Assembly (NCBI GenBank): GCA_024224995.1
Contig: JAAENB010000627.1
Span: 1-55,961, forward strand
Direction of reading: 5' to 3'
Source: a bacterium
GTDB lineage: Bacteria > Spirochaetota > UBA4802 > UBA5550
Length of the DNA stretch: 55,961 bases
Both the position numbers and the translations under genes were made by a program. Positions 8,338 to 17,363 of this stretch are shown in pieces; the stretch's first letter is position 1, and each line of letters opens with the position of its first letter. Under the pieces are notes generated by a model. It had not been told where the DNA came from. It ran no database searches and saw nothing but the letters and a program-made list of their open reading frames with translations.

Positions 8338-8480
8338 CTCTTAAGAAACTCTTTTTAAACAGGGCTGGTTTCCGAAGATTTTATCCCGGGTTCTGTTCTG
8401 TTTCACGGGGTTGAAACCCCGGGCAGCCCCATGCTGAAACCGATCCATTTATATAAACAGTTTCTGACCTATTTTCCCCC
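8338..8480. repeat. Third copy of the intergenic repeat module
   Basis: CTCTTAAGAAACT (8338-8350) and AGTTTCTGACCTATTTTCC (8459-8477) bracket about 108 bp that differ from the other copies. The interior holds a compact hairpin GGGGTTGAAACCCC (8407-8420) within longer complementarity (GGGCTG near 8363, CAGCCC at 8424-8429). The module fills nearly the whole gap between the chemoreceptor stop and the start of the CHASE8-like lipoprotein gene, so on the minus strand it would be that gene's leader. Confidence 0.6.
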
Positions 8481-8503
8481 GGCCCAGCCGGGTCACCTAC
8501 CCC

Positions 8504-10066
8504 CTACCCCTTAATAGCGTCCATTTCATTTTTAAGTTTTACCGCAATATTCGACAGGTTCTTCGCGTTTGTCAATAACTCTTCGGCCCTGGACGCCGTT
8601 TCCTGGCTCTGTTCACCAATTGACGAAACAGACTTAACAATTTCATCGGTAGAACTTTTTTGTTCTTTTGTGAGGTACTGTATTTCATAACCGTTCTCTT
8701 TTATGGTTTCAGTTTCTTTGTTAATCTCGGTATTAACTTCAAGCTGCCGGTCCATCTGTTCCGTAATGGTGTTCATCATCTCAAAAATATCTTTAACCCC
8801 GGAAATAATAAGGTTGATAGTTGCAACAGTGCTGTCGACATTTTCAAGGCCCTTGTGAATCTCCCCCTCATTCGTCTGGATGAGGGAACCAATATCACTA
8901 ACACTGGAAGAGGTTTTTTCCGCCAGTTTTGATATTTCATCGGCAACAACGGCAAATCCGCGGCCCGCGTCACCAGCCCGGGCGGCTTCTATGGCCGCGT
9001 TCAGTGAGAGCAGGTTTATTTGATCGGAAATATCATTAATAATGCTGATAATATTTCTAACTTCGGTAGAACTTTCATTAATGGTTTTCATGCTGTCATT
9101 CATCATTTTCATATTACTGTCGCCGCGTTTGGCATTGACCGTAATATTTTCGGTAATAGAAACCAGGGAACTGATATTATTCTTTATGAGTTCAATAATC
9201 TCCGATTGGTTTTTCATTTTAACGACCAGGGAATCCATTGTCATGTTCTGGTTATCGGAATCATGAGTAATGAGGTTTATCCCGGCGGAAATTTCTTCTA
9301 TTTTCGCGCTGATTTCCTCTGCCGACGCGGCCTGGCTTTGCGCGCCGGATGAAAAACCTTCGGAGGTAGTAAATAAGGTGTCCGATGAGGCAGCCAGCTC
9401 CGTAGAGGTTTTTTGCAGCTCTTCAAAGATCTTAACCAGAATGGTATACTGCGCCTTGTTTTGTTTCGCCACCTCTGCCGACCGCAGCAGAGCCCGTTCA
9501 TTCACCAGGAACGCCACATAGGTCAGAGAACTGATAATACAGAAGGCCACAGCGGTATCCATGACATAGTCTTTTAAGGCCAGGGGAGAAAGCATGTTTG
9601 TGCCAATCACCACGAACTTGATAAATACAATATAAACAGCAAAGTTTATACAGCTATAAATAAGGATCCCTTTTCTAGAGGTAAGAAGCGGAATAATCAC
9701 CATAATTGCCAGGACATATACAATAGTATCGAGCCGCATAACAGGATCGGTATGTTTGGAAGCGAATATAATTCCCCAGGCAGCCAGCATGGTAAGACTA
9801 ACAATAACGTTCGATGAAACCGCTAATTTTCCCTTTTTCAGTAAAATTAAAGAAAGAACAGTTAAGATGAGCCCGGAGCCCATTGTTGTGGTATTCCGGA
9901 TTATTACTTCCGCGTCATTTGAAAAGATCAAAATATTGATTATTAACAACGCGAAAATGGCGGTAAATGTTATAAGGTTAAGAATGAGAACAATCCGGGC
10001 CCGCGAGAGCTGTAACGAATCACCCTTTTTGTACTGAGACAGGAAAAAGCGAAAAAACTGTTTCAT
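8504..10066 (-). CDS. Methyl-accepting chemotaxis protein with polytopic N-terminus
   Basis: A 520-residue chemoreceptor. The N-terminal 200 residues hold about six hydrophobic segments with only short loops. Residues about 240-510 are the coiled-coil signalling domain, including the hairpin-tip sequence [15 protein letters not shown] followed by [11 protein letters not shown], the CheA/CheW-binding region. Having no large periplasmic loop, it may sense membrane state or use a partner protein; the CHASE8-like lipoprotein gene lies downstream on the same strand. Such multi-helix receptors occur in spirochaetes, from general knowledge. No other che gene is in the window. Confidence 0.9.
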   Translation of the reverse strand: MKQFFRFFLSQYKKGDSLQLSRARIVLILNLITFTAIFALLIINILIFSNDAEVIIRNTTTMGSGLILTVLSLILLKKGKLAVSSNVIVSLTMLAAWGIIFASKHTDPVMRLDTIVYVLAIMVIIPLLTSRKGILIYSCINFAVYIVFIKFVVIGTNMLSPLALKDYVMDTAVAFCIISSLTYVAFLVNERALLRSAEVAKQNKAQYTILVKIFEELQKTSTELAASSDTLFTTSEGFSSGAQSQAASAEEISAKIEEISAGINLITHDSDNQNMTMDSLVVKMKNQSEIIELIKNNISSLVSITENITVNAKRGDSNMKMMNDSMKTINESSTEVRNIISIINDISDQINLLSLNAAIEAARAGDAGRGFAVVADEISKLAEKTSSSVSDIGSLIQTNEGEIHKGLENVDSTVATINLIISGVKDIFEMMNTITEQMDRQLEVNTEINKETETIKENGYEIQYLTKEQKSSTDEIVKSVSSIGEQSQETASRAEELLTNAKNLSNIAVKLKNEMDAIKG

Positions 10067-10235
10067 GCGATATCCTTAGAAAGTGTATTATAGAATAATA
10101 CCGCATAAATTACCGGGGTGCAATCATTTTTTCTTAACCGATATGGCATCATAGTGTAAGAGGAATTTCTCAAAAAATCAAGTGAAAGTTAGAATATTAC
10201 TATTTGACGCAAAGCGGCAGACACTTCTGATGACA

Positions 10236-10586
10236 TTAGTGCTCCTGCTGCAACTGGCTTGTAATCCGGGACTTAAGCATTATTATGAGATGTTCCAGGC
10301 GCTGCAACTCATCCAATTCGAGATGCTCAGTCTCCGAGAGTAACCCGGCCTCATTGAGAGCCAACAAACGGCGTAAGCGCGACTGACCGGCATCGGATAC
10401 ATAAAAATTAAGGACTTCATCAGGAGAAGGATTTCCGGATAAAAACAGTATAACTTCAGTAGCTGCTGCCGTTGCAAGGGTTTTGAAACCAATTAAACTT
10501 AACTCAAGAATAGCAGGCATCCATTGTCCAATAGAACGGCACTTTTCTGCTAACTCGTCCGGAACTTGCATTATCATTTGAACCAT
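10236..10586 (-). CDS. Small antitoxin-like protein, orphan
   Basis: A 116-residue soluble protein, start supported by AGGAG. It has the pattern of a family common in cyanobacteria and other environmental bacteria: a short start M-x-V-P-D-E-L-A, a helical middle with N-P-S-P-D-E-V-L, then E-L-D-E-L-Q-R-L-E-H-L and a helical tail with M-L-K-S-R. Relatives often lie beside PIN or other toxin genes and are called antitoxin-like. No toxin gene is adjacent here: the upstream gene is divergent and downstream is the chemoreceptor. It could be an orphan antitoxin or a remnant. Confidence 0.6.
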   Translation of the reverse strand: MVQMIMQVPDELAEKCRSIGQWMPAILELSLIGFKTLATAAATEVILFLSGNPSPDEVLNFYVSDAGQSRLRRLLALNEAGLLSETEHLELDELQRLEHLIIMLKSRITSQLQQEH

Positions 10587-10709
10587 ATAATACTCCTGTC
10601 AACAACATTAATTCAGGAGAAACAGTGTAAAATTCCCAAAAATGAACACTTTTCCCTCAAAAATCATACTTCTTTTGCATCAAACAGTCACTTCCCCGAT
10701 GTTTAATTC

Positions 10710-10737
10710 TTTACAATAAAGGATTCTTTTTTACACT
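10710..10737 (+). promoter_or_regulatory. Promoter of the ferredoxin-type gene; likely leaderless
   Basis: TTTACA (10710-10715) and TACACT (10732-10737) are separated by 16 bp and resemble housekeeping -35 and -10 boxes. The ATG at 10744 is 7 bases after the -10 box, where transcription would start, and no ribosome-binding site fits in between. The mRNA is therefore probably leaderless. Confidence 0.45.
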
Positions 10738-10743
10738 AAACCC

Positions 10744-11640
10744 ATGCGTGAATCAACAAAAGCTCTATTTAAAAAACACGGCTGGCGAATTGACCGGGGC
10801 CTGCATAACTATTTCTATTTTGTGTTTTATTATCCCTACGTAAAATCCGTATATTACACGCTCCGCTTCGCGGCCCGGTATTTTTCCTGGTGCAAGCCTT
10901 TAACCCCTCTCTTTAAGGCAGCCATAAACCGCTACCACTCAAAAGTCCTTTCCTGGGGCGATACCAGGAAAATCTTTGTCATCAACGAAGATATATCGGC
11001 CATATCTGAAAAAAATAAAAGCATTGTGCCTTATAAATATGCCTATAAGATCCTGCTGTCGGAGCCGGAACACATCGCCGTAATGGACTGTCCCTGCAAG
11101 AAAACCCTGAAAGACGAAGACTGGACCATAAGCTCATGCATCGCAGTGGGAAAAGGGCTCTCCTCTTTCTGGCTCGATCACGGGAAAAAATACAACGCCC
11201 GCAAGATCTCGCAGGAAGAGGCAATCGAAATAATCAAAAAACTCAGGGCACAGGGCTATCTTACTCAGGCGTTTTTTAAAGTAGCCACAGGCGGATCAAC
11301 AGGGGTCATATGCAATTGTAAGCCAGAGACCTGCGTCAGTTTACAGGCAACAAGCTTTTCCCGCCGTTTCAGAAAAGATCTCACCATGAACGCGGAATCG
11401 GGATACACGGTTTCCCGTGACACGGACCGCTGCACAGCCTGCGGAACCTGTGTCCGCATCTGCCCCATGAACGCCATGGAGCTGCGCGAGAATGCTGTTG
11501 AATATAATAAAGACCGCTGTCTCGGGTGCGAACTCTGCGTTGAACACTGCCCTAACCAGGCCCTGACCCTTCACCGGGATCCCAATGGATTGACTCCCCT
11601 GGACCTGGACATTATTAAGGAAGAATATATTTCAAAATAG
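10744..11640 (+). CDS. 4Fe-4S dicluster ferredoxin-type protein
   Basis: A 298-residue protein. The C-terminal third carries two 4Fe-4S motifs, C-T-A-C-G-T-C-V-R-I-C-P and C-L-G-C-E-L-C-V-E-H-C-P, typical of bacterial ferredoxin domains that relay electrons between clusters. The N-terminal 200 residues have further conserved-looking cysteines (D-C-P-C-K-K near 117 and C-N-C-K near 193) and an aromatic, membrane-proximal N-terminus (F-Y-F-V-F-Y-Y-P). That pattern fits a family of standalone ferredoxin-like proteins whose redox partner is not known. It is monocistronic: neighbours on both sides are on the opposite strand. Confidence 0.8.
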   Translation: MRESTKALFKKHGWRIDRGLHNYFYFVFYYPYVKSVYYTLRFAARYFSWCKPLTPLFKAAINRYHSKVLSWGDTRKIFVINEDISAISEKNKSIVPYKYAYKILLSEPEHIAVMDCPCKKTLKDEDWTISSCIAVGKGLSSFWLDHGKKYNARKISQEEAIEIIKKLRAQGYLTQAFFKVATGGSTGVICNCKPETCVSLQATSFSRRFRKDLTMNAESGYTVSRDTDRCTACGTCVRICPMNAMELRENAVEYNKDRCLGCELCVEHCPNQALTLHRDPNGLTPLDLDIIKEEYISK

Positions 11641-11650
11641 AATATTCACG

Positions 11651-11869
11651 CTATACTCTTCCGGCAGCAATTTTTCTCTCCATAGCACGGGCAATGAGCG
11701 GTGCTTTTTTCCTCAAACCATCCAGATCTAATTCACCGTCATAGAACATACGGAGCCACTCCTCACGCTGCCGGGAAACCCGTTCATCATCCCGAAGATG
11801 CAGGCGTTGTATCGTATACTCCGCTTTTTCACGGTATTCATCAGGGACATTAATCCGGCGGTTCAGCAA
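11651..11869 (-). CDS. Small charged protein coupled to a defective ATPase
   Basis: A 72-residue, highly charged, probably helical protein (about one third Arg, Lys, Glu and Asp). The likely start is TTG at 11869, 15 bp after the stop of the upstream ATPase gene. No family recognised. The spacing says it is co-transcribed with the ATPase, so it is probably its partner protein, in the position that the HNH nuclease occupies behind the other ATPase of this window. No catalytic motif is visible. Confidence 0.6.
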   Translation of the reverse strand: MLNRRINVPDEYREKAEYTIQRLHLRDDERVSRQREEWLRMFYDGELDLDGLRKKAPLIARAMERKIAAGRV

Positions 11870-11884
11870 TTTTCTCGAAATGGA

Positions 11885-13015
11885 TCATTCAGCACCATTC
11901 TCGGTTTTAATAATCCACCGCGGCCAGAATGTATCATGACCGGAAAGAACACGCAGCAGCTCCCGGTGAATCGCCTCTTGAGTCTTAAGACCTTCAGGCA
12001 GAGCTTTCATATCATCCCGCATAAAAGCCTGTGCAGCCTCAATAGCCTTTTCCGCGTCCCTGGAACGAGCCTGGCGAAGACCAAAGGCATCCGAAACCAG
12101 CCAGTTCACCGCATCGCCCTGTTTGGCCCAGGGGATTTCATTCACCGATACAGACCTGTTTTCCAATTCAAAAACCAGCATGCTGTCGGTATCTTCAGAA
12201 AATATTGGTTCCAGGGAGGCAAGAACCATTGGAGCATGGGTACTGGCGATTACCTGAACATCAAGAGCAGGTTCCAAAATTTTAATCGCTTCAAAAAGGG
12301 AGGGCATAAATACACGCTGCCACTCAGGATGTAAATGAGACTCCACTTCATCAAAAAGAATCACAAGTTTATCGGTCGGTTCCCGGTTAAGTAAAGCAGA
12401 AGCGGCCCGATGCTCATCCCAGGCCCAAACCACAAAGTAGGCAAGAGATAACACCCGGCGCATACCTGCGGAAGTATGGGTAACCGGAACAGATCCATAG
12501 GGCATCTTTATCGTTGGAATATCTCGGGCATCGTCAACAGAGACACGAGTCGGCTCTCCGGGCCTCAGAACTTCATTAATACCGGGCGATAATATTTCCA
12601 GTACCGGGGTAAAAATTTCAAAGAGATCCTTTTTTTGATATTGCCAGCTTACCCAATCCCGAATTAACCCATTACATCGAACACGGTCACCATTACTGCT
12701 GCCATTAAAAATTTCATGAGAGTCAAAGTGATTTCCCATACTCTCCCCGGGGGGATAATTCTTCGCGCAATCCGATACCGACACTCCGCCATCGGCCTGG
12801 ATATATAAAACAATACCACTATGAAAAGAATCCGCCTTATCTCGTATCCATTCCTGTTTATTGAAATTATAGGCAGCCGTCACCTTCTGCGTTTTACCTT
12901 TAGCCCCGGTTCTCCCCAGTCCATTATCACCGGTCAGAATATTTAAGCCCGGAGCAAAATCTATCTTCATTGCTGAAGCAGGCCCAACATGTTTTAAATC
13001 AATAGTATCAATCAT
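11885..13015 (-). CDS. AAA/ABC-type ATPase with lost Walker A lysine
   Basis: A 376-residue ATPase of the same broad class as the gene at 2752. Signature-like H-T-S-A-G-M-R-R (180-187), Walker B L-V-I-L-F-D-E-V-E (217-225) with H-L-H-P-E-W, and A-S-T-H-A-P switch histidine are intact. The P-loop reads G-D-N-G-L-G-R-T-G (29-37) instead of G-D-N-G-L-G-K-T followed by a helix. The following A-K-G-K-T-Q suggests an in-frame deletion of some 20-30 codons joined the P-loop directly to a later segment. ATP binding is probably impaired. The frame is otherwise open, so it is either a recent knock-out or a non-hydrolysing derivative. It is coupled to the 72-residue gene downstream. Confidence 0.75.
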   Translation of the reverse strand: MIDTIDLKHVGPASAMKIDFAPGLNILTGDNGLGRTGAKGKTQKVTAAYNFNKQEWIRDKADSFHSGIVLYIQADGGVSVSDCAKNYPPGESMGNHFDSHEIFNGSSNGDRVRCNGLIRDWVSWQYQKKDLFEIFTPVLEILSPGINEVLRPGEPTRVSVDDARDIPTIKMPYGSVPVTHTSAGMRRVLSLAYFVVWAWDEHRAASALLNREPTDKLVILFDEVESHLHPEWQRVFMPSLFEAIKILEPALDVQVIASTHAPMVLASLEPIFSEDTDSMLVFELENRSVSVNEIPWAKQGDAVNWLVSDAFGLRQARSRDAEKAIEAAQAFMRDDMKALPEGLKTQEAIHRELLRVLSGHDTFWPRWIIKTENGAE

Positions 13016-13207
13016 TATTCCGTACTCACACCTGGAAAAAGGTTCGTATTCAATAAAGTATTCCCAATAACGTTAAGAAAACAACAATAATTACAAGTAC
13101 TTTTTTTATTCAACCACATACCACGTCCTAAATAACTTTTTTCACAAAAAAACAGAAGTTCTTTTGGAGAGCAAACCATTAATTCATTTACAAATACTCT
13201 CCCCCTC

Positions 13208-14113
13208 CTACAAGTTCTTCTTAAAAAACTCCGTAACCCGAGCCTCCGCCTCTTCCCTGCCAATATTCCATGCCCGCACATGCCTGCATCCCGGCACTGC
13301 CCAGAACTCTTTTGGTTCTTTTGCGGCAGCAAACATCCGTTTGCCGTGACTAAAGTCTATTAAACCATCTTTATCGCAATGCATAATAAATACCGGGCGC
13401 GGAGCAATTGAAGCGATCTTTTTTTCCGGCCGAACCTCGTTAAAGTCAATATCACCCCGTAATTCCGCTATCCACATACCCAGGTGTACCAGGGGAAATC
13501 TCGGCAGGTTAAAATCCCTTTTAGCAGCTTCGGTAAACTGGTCGTAAATATCGGCATAGGCGCTGTTAAAAATCCCGGCCTTGATCCGTTTATCCTCAGC
13601 CATTGCCAGAACAGCAGTAGTCGATCCCATTGAAAAACCGAACACCCCAACGGAAGCCATCTCCTTTTTTTTATAAAGGTAATCAACGGCAGCGAATATA
13701 TCCTTTTTTTCATGGAATCCCATGGAATAAAACGATTTTTCCGGATCTTTCATATTGCCGCGCAGATGAAACAGGAGCAGGTTAAAACCGGCTTTACGCA
13801 GGGATGTAGTATAACGCATCCCTTCGTGGATAGTACCCCCGTGCCCGTGAACAAGGACAATCCCTTTTTTGGAGCCTGCTGCCGGAATAAACCAGCCCTC
13901 TAATTTGACTCCGTCACTGGTAGTAAAGGCGGCATCACTGAAGGAAAGACCCGTTTCCGAAGGATCACCGCAATAAAGATAATGCTCTTTATCGCACCAC
14001 GTATTGGGATAGAGAGCCATAGATGAAAAAAACCAGGCAAGGCCCATAAGCAGGGCAATCATGCCCATAGCAGCAGCAAGGGAAACTTTGATATATCGTG
14101 AACTTTTGTTCAT
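13208..14113 (-). CDS. Membrane-anchored alpha/beta hydrolase
   Basis: A 301-residue protein with an N-terminal transmembrane or signal-anchor helix (about residues 9-33) followed by an alpha/beta-hydrolase fold. Visible elements are the oxyanion-loop H-G-H-G-G, nucleophile elbow G-F-S-M-G-S, a late Asp in H-C-D-K-D-G and His in G-C-R-H-V, which together make the Ser-Asp-His triad. The family includes peptidases, esterases and thioesterases; the substrate cannot be assigned. AGGAG precedes the ATG. The 190 bp on its far side (13016-13207) hold nothing I recognise. Confidence 0.85.
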   Translation of the reverse strand: MNKSSRYIKVSLAAAMGMIALLMGLAWFFSSMALYPNTWCDKEHYLYCGDPSETGLSFSDAAFTTSDGVKLEGWFIPAAGSKKGIVLVHGHGGTIHEGMRYTTSLRKAGFNLLLFHLRGNMKDPEKSFYSMGFHEKKDIFAAVDYLYKKKEMASVGVFGFSMGSTTAVLAMAEDKRIKAGIFNSAYADIYDQFTEAAKRDFNLPRFPLVHLGMWIAELRGDIDFNEVRPEKKIASIAPRPVFIMHCDKDGLIDFSHGKRMFAAAKEPKEFWAVPGCRHVRAWNIGREEAEARVTEFFKKNL

Positions 14114-14274
14114 ATAAACTCCTGTAAAATTCTCAACAAGAGTAGCATAAACCGGTATGAGCGTCTACAAAATAACTAAAATTGCAGCAGATAAAAATAT
14201 TGCTTGTAATTATAACTTTACGGCACTAAAGTTAGCAATTATTCATAAAATGAGAGTTTTGGAAGAGGGTTATT

Positions 14275-14901
14275 ATGAAAAAAAGAAAACAAATGATCGT
14301 GGACAAAGAATTTCATTATAAAAAATCATTCCCCATTATCTGTTTTGTATCCATTACAATTATCCTCATAATTATGACTGTGGCAGTGCTCATTACCATA
14401 AACAACCGGGAAATAGGCGCCAACAACAACAGTATTACCAATAATACAAGCAGTATAAAAAAAACCATGGGCATGCAGCAGCGCTTATATATTAATTTTT
14501 CTTCAATGCCCTACAGCAATAACGAGACAATATTTAAAGAAACAATTGGAAGCACAATAACGGATTATAATAACACCGTGGACAAACTCAATTCAGCCAT
14601 TGCCTCTAATGCTAAAATAATCAAATCCAATAATAAAATTATAAAAATGAATTACTGGCTCCTTGGTCTCATTTTATTGGTCACAATTGTGGGAATTTTC
14701 ATACTATACAGGCTGCTGGTGCACCATACCCACCAGAGCTCAGGACCAATATTTTTAATGTCCAGGTACATAAATGAGATCCTTAACGGCAGCTATCCGG
14801 ATATGAGAGAACTCCGGGATAAAGACGATTTCAAGGATTTTTACACCCTCTTCCGGCAGATGACCGAACGGTATAAGGAACTTGAAGACAAGAATGGGTA
14901 A
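14275..14901 (+). CDS. Two-helix membrane protein with HAMP-like tail
   Basis: A 208-residue protein. TM1 is about residues 20-44, a roughly 75-residue periplasmic part is rich in asparagine (N-N-N-S-I-T-N-N), TM2 is about 124-144, and the C-terminal 60 residues resemble a HAMP linker (S-G-P-I-F-L-M, then a helix, then D-D-F-K-D-F-Y-T-L-F-R-Q-M). No output domain follows, so it would signal only by contacting another protein. Similar HAMP-only membrane proteins occur in spirochaetes and deltaproteobacteria from general knowledge. GGAAGAGGG provides a good ribosome site. It converges with the PHP lipoprotein gene. Confidence 0.6.
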   Translation: MKKRKQMIVDKEFHYKKSFPIICFVSITIILIIMTVAVLITINNREIGANNNSITNNTSSIKKTMGMQQRLYINFSSMPYSNNETIFKETIGSTITDYNNTVDKLNSAIASNAKIIKSNNKIIKMNYWLLGLILLVTIVGIFILYRLLVHHTHQSSGPIFLMSRYINEILNGSYPDMRELRDKDDFKDFYTLFRQMTERYKELEDKNG

Positions 14902-14905
14902 GTCA

Positions 14906-14956
14906 GGAACAAGGGGGGAAGTAAAAATTCTTTCCTTCCCCCTTGCCCCTTGTACC
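14906..14956. terminator. Shared terminator-like hairpin between convergent genes
   Basis: GGAACAAGGGG (14906-14916) pairs with CCCCTTGTACC (14946-14956) with one mismatch, with further short complementarity inside (GGAA / TTCC). It lies between the convergent genes ending at 14901 and 14960. There is no long T-run, so termination strength is uncertain. Confidence 0.5.
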
Positions 14957-14959
14957 TTG

Positions 14960-16012
14960 TTACTGTCTTATCCAGATGGGCGCGGTTAACGCGATCTGAA
15001 CATCACTGTCATTATCCAGGGTATTGCTTTCGGTAACCCGGACAAAGAAATAATCGCCATTAACTACCTCAACCACAGGAGCCCAGAGTATCTCAGTTTC
15101 TCCACCGGAATAGCTTTTACTCGCGGCAACAGCGCCGTTATTGGTAATCAATTCAAGTTTGGTAATGGCTTCATTATCCCGCACAGCAATGGTAAATTGC
15201 GCGGTACTGCTGCTTGTTTCCACGATAGATCCCATCCATGCATCACCAAGTTTAAACCAGACTTCCATATCGGGATCATCAGTGGAATAGGCACGCCGGT
15301 TTTTCAGGGCGTCAAGAATGGAATCGGGGGTAAGTTCTGCGGCGATAATAGCGGTCCGGTGGCAATTGGTGGAGAGTTTATGATTATCCTGGTTATTGAC
15401 AGGAGCCACTCTCCAGCCTTTATCAAGAGCCATGATATAGTAATCATAATAGGTTTTGTCATTGTTTCCGTCTCCGGAATTACCGGTTTCCACAGCAACC
15501 ATATTGTCGTATACTTTGTTATAATACTTGAAATTCCAGAATGTACCGAACTCCCAGGCAATACCCGGATGATTAAATTGTCCAATACCGTCCTTTTTAT
15601 CGAGCCAGTAGTAGAACCAGGGCAGCGTAAACATCCAGATAGAGCTGACATAACTGCCCGTATCAAAAACATTGATATGACCGTCAGTGGCATGGCTGTA
15701 CTCAAATCCCCGTAAAGCGGCAAATACATTGGTTTCATTGAAATAGTCCACTTCATCGGCAATATCATTCCATTCCGATTTCGACAGGAACTCACAATGA
15801 TCGGTAATAGCATAAAAATCATAACCAACTTCATCCCGGGCCCACTCCAGCACCTCAGCCGGGGTTCCTTTGCCGTCGGAATATTTGGTATGACTGTGAA
15901 GATTGCCAAAATAGATCTGCATACCGTCCGTAAGACTATCACACCCGGTAAACCCTGAGACAAGCAGTCCAAAAACCATAAAAGCTCTAATTAATCGACT
16001 TCCATTATTCAT
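14960..16012 (-). CDS. PHP-domain lipoprotein, CehA/McbA-type metallohydrolase
   Basis: A 350-residue lipoprotein. The frame stays open to 16093, but ATG 16012 is preferred: it follows AGGAG and begins a lipoprotein signal peptide ending V-S-G-F-T-G-C-D. The PHP metal-binding motifs are visible: N-L-H-S-H-T-K-Y-S-D-G near the mature N-terminus, then A-I-T-D-H and, further on, N-Q-D-N-H. Such CehA/McbA-like enzymes hydrolyse phosphoesters or carbamate-type esters with two or three metals. The C-terminal 80 residues look like a small beta domain. Acting at the membrane surface, it may scavenge a substrate; the natural one is unknown. Confidence 0.85.
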   Translation of the reverse strand: MNNGSRLIRAFMVFGLLVSGFTGCDSLTDGMQIYFGNLHSHTKYSDGKGTPAEVLEWARDEVGYDFYAITDHCEFLSKSEWNDIADEVDYFNETNVFAALRGFEYSHATDGHINVFDTGSYVSSIWMFTLPWFYYWLDKKDGIGQFNHPGIAWEFGTFWNFKYYNKVYDNMVAVETGNSGDGNNDKTYYDYYIMALDKGWRVAPVNNQDNHKLSTNCHRTAIIAAELTPDSILDALKNRRAYSTDDPDMEVWFKLGDAWMGSIVETSSSTAQFTIAVRDNEAITKLELITNNGAVAASKSYSGGETEILWAPVVEVVNGDYFFVRVTESNTLDNDSDVQIALTAPIWIRQ

Positions 16013-16230
16013 AAGAATAACTCCTTTAAGATTATTTTGTTTTTTTAAATAGTCAGGCGTTTGCACAAACCGGACAACCGGTTTTTTAGACACACCGTAA
16101 TATAGAGCGGATAAATTTCAAGAAGAAAATGTGAGTGAGTAATCATTTGAAGGGTTTGTAAGCATTTTTTCTTGACGTAAATAGTTTTTTATTAAACAAT
16201 TACCCTTAATTTATGATCGAGGAGATTCCA

Positions 16231-17361
16231 TTGATAAAAGATCTTCCTATTGGAATACAATCATTTGAAGAAGTAATAAATGGTAATTTTTTATATATCG
16301 ATAAAACTCAATTTATATATAATATTATTAGACTTAAGGGATACTATTTTTTATCCAGACCCAGGAGATTCGGCAAGTCTCTTTTAATATCTACCCTTGA
16401 ATCCCTATTTTCGGGAAAAAAAGAGCTTTTTAAGGGCCTCAAAATCGAACAATCCTCCTACGATTGGCAAGAATACCCTGTAATCAGGATTGATTTTTCC
16501 ACATTACTTAATAAAAAACCTGAAGAACTGCAAAAGGGAATAATAAGAAAACTGGTAGAAATAGGAAAATGTTATTCAATAGATATTATACAGGATATAC
16601 CGTTGCCGGAGATATTTCTTAATTTGCTCAAATCACTTCATCAAAATACAAACCGGCAGGTTGTGGTCTTAATCGACGAATACGATAAACCCTTGATCGA
16701 CAATATTACCAATCCCCAAATAGCACAGGAGAACAGGGATATTTTAAAAAGTTTTTACGGCATTCTTAAACCAGCCGACCCCTATCTCCGTTTTGTGCTG
16801 CTTACGGGAGTTACCAAATTCAGCAAAGTCTCGGTTTTTTCCGACCTGAACAACCTGAATGATATTAGCATATCTACCGAATATGCGGATTTATTAGGCT
16901 GCACTCAGGAAGAACTTGATCTCTATTTTACGGATCATATAAAGCAGCTAACGGACGCAACAGGTGAAGATGAAAAAAGAATTAAAAATCGAATACTAAA
17001 ATGGTATAACGGATATCGCTTCTCAATAAAAGAATTAACCGTATATAATCCTTTTTCATTATTGCTGTTGTTCAAACATAATCAGTTCAGGAACTATTGG
17101 TTTGAGACTGCGACTCCCACATTTTTAATTAAGCTGATAAAAGAAAAAAACTTTGAGATAAAAAAACTTGAGGATGAGTCTGTAAGCGAACTTGCATTTT
17201 CCGGTTGTGATATGAATAATCCCAAATTACTCACTCTTTTATTGCAAACAGGTTATGTTACAATTACAGGGTACAATACAAAGAGAAGATTTTATACGCT
17301 TAATTATCCGAACTATGAAGTAAAAGAATCATTCCTTAACAACTTTGTTAACCAGGAATAA
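16231..17361 (+). CDS. AAA-ATPase-like protein (PF09820-type), lacking its nuclease domain
   Basis: About 376 residues. It starts L-P-I-G-I-Q-S-F-E-E like the family, has the P-loop R-P-R-R-F-G-K-S, Walker B V-V-L-I-D-E-Y-D-K-P and the conserved W-Y-N-G-Y-R-F segment. Full-length members run to about 520 residues with a C-terminal PD-(D/E)xK nuclease-like domain; this one stops after the ATPase region and no remnant follows before the convergent gene. TTG 16231 is chosen because GAGGAG (16219-16224) lies six bases ahead; ATG 16213 is possible but has no ribosome site. A TTGACG -35 box lies at 16172-16177. Low GC suggests transfer. Confidence 0.75.
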   Translation: MIKDLPIGIQSFEEVINGNFLYIDKTQFIYNIIRLKGYYFLSRPRRFGKSLLISTLESLFSGKKELFKGLKIEQSSYDWQEYPVIRIDFSTLLNKKPEELQKGIIRKLVEIGKCYSIDIIQDIPLPEIFLNLLKSLHQNTNRQVVVLIDEYDKPLIDNITNPQIAQENRDILKSFYGILKPADPYLRFVLLTGVTKFSKVSVFSDLNNLNDISISTEYADLLGCTQEELDLYFTDHIKQLTDATGEDEKRIKNRILKWYNGYRFSIKELTVYNPFSLLLLFKHNQFRNYWFETATPTFLIKLIKEKNFEIKKLEDESVSELAFSGCDMNNPKLLTLLLQTGYVTITGYNTKRRFYTLNYPNYEVKESFLNNFVNQE

Positions 17362-17363
17362 AA

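Noticed and set aside
13015..13332. 105-codon minus-strand frame between the ATPase and hydrolase genes
   Set aside because: Overlaps the hydrolase gene's 3' end out of frame and resembles nothing; treated as non-coding.
14906..14956. Candidate small RNA
   Set aside because: Position between two convergent stops is better explained as a shared terminator.
15197..15972. Long frames overlapping the PHP lipoprotein gene
   Set aside because: Shadow frames; the PHP motifs fix the coding frame.
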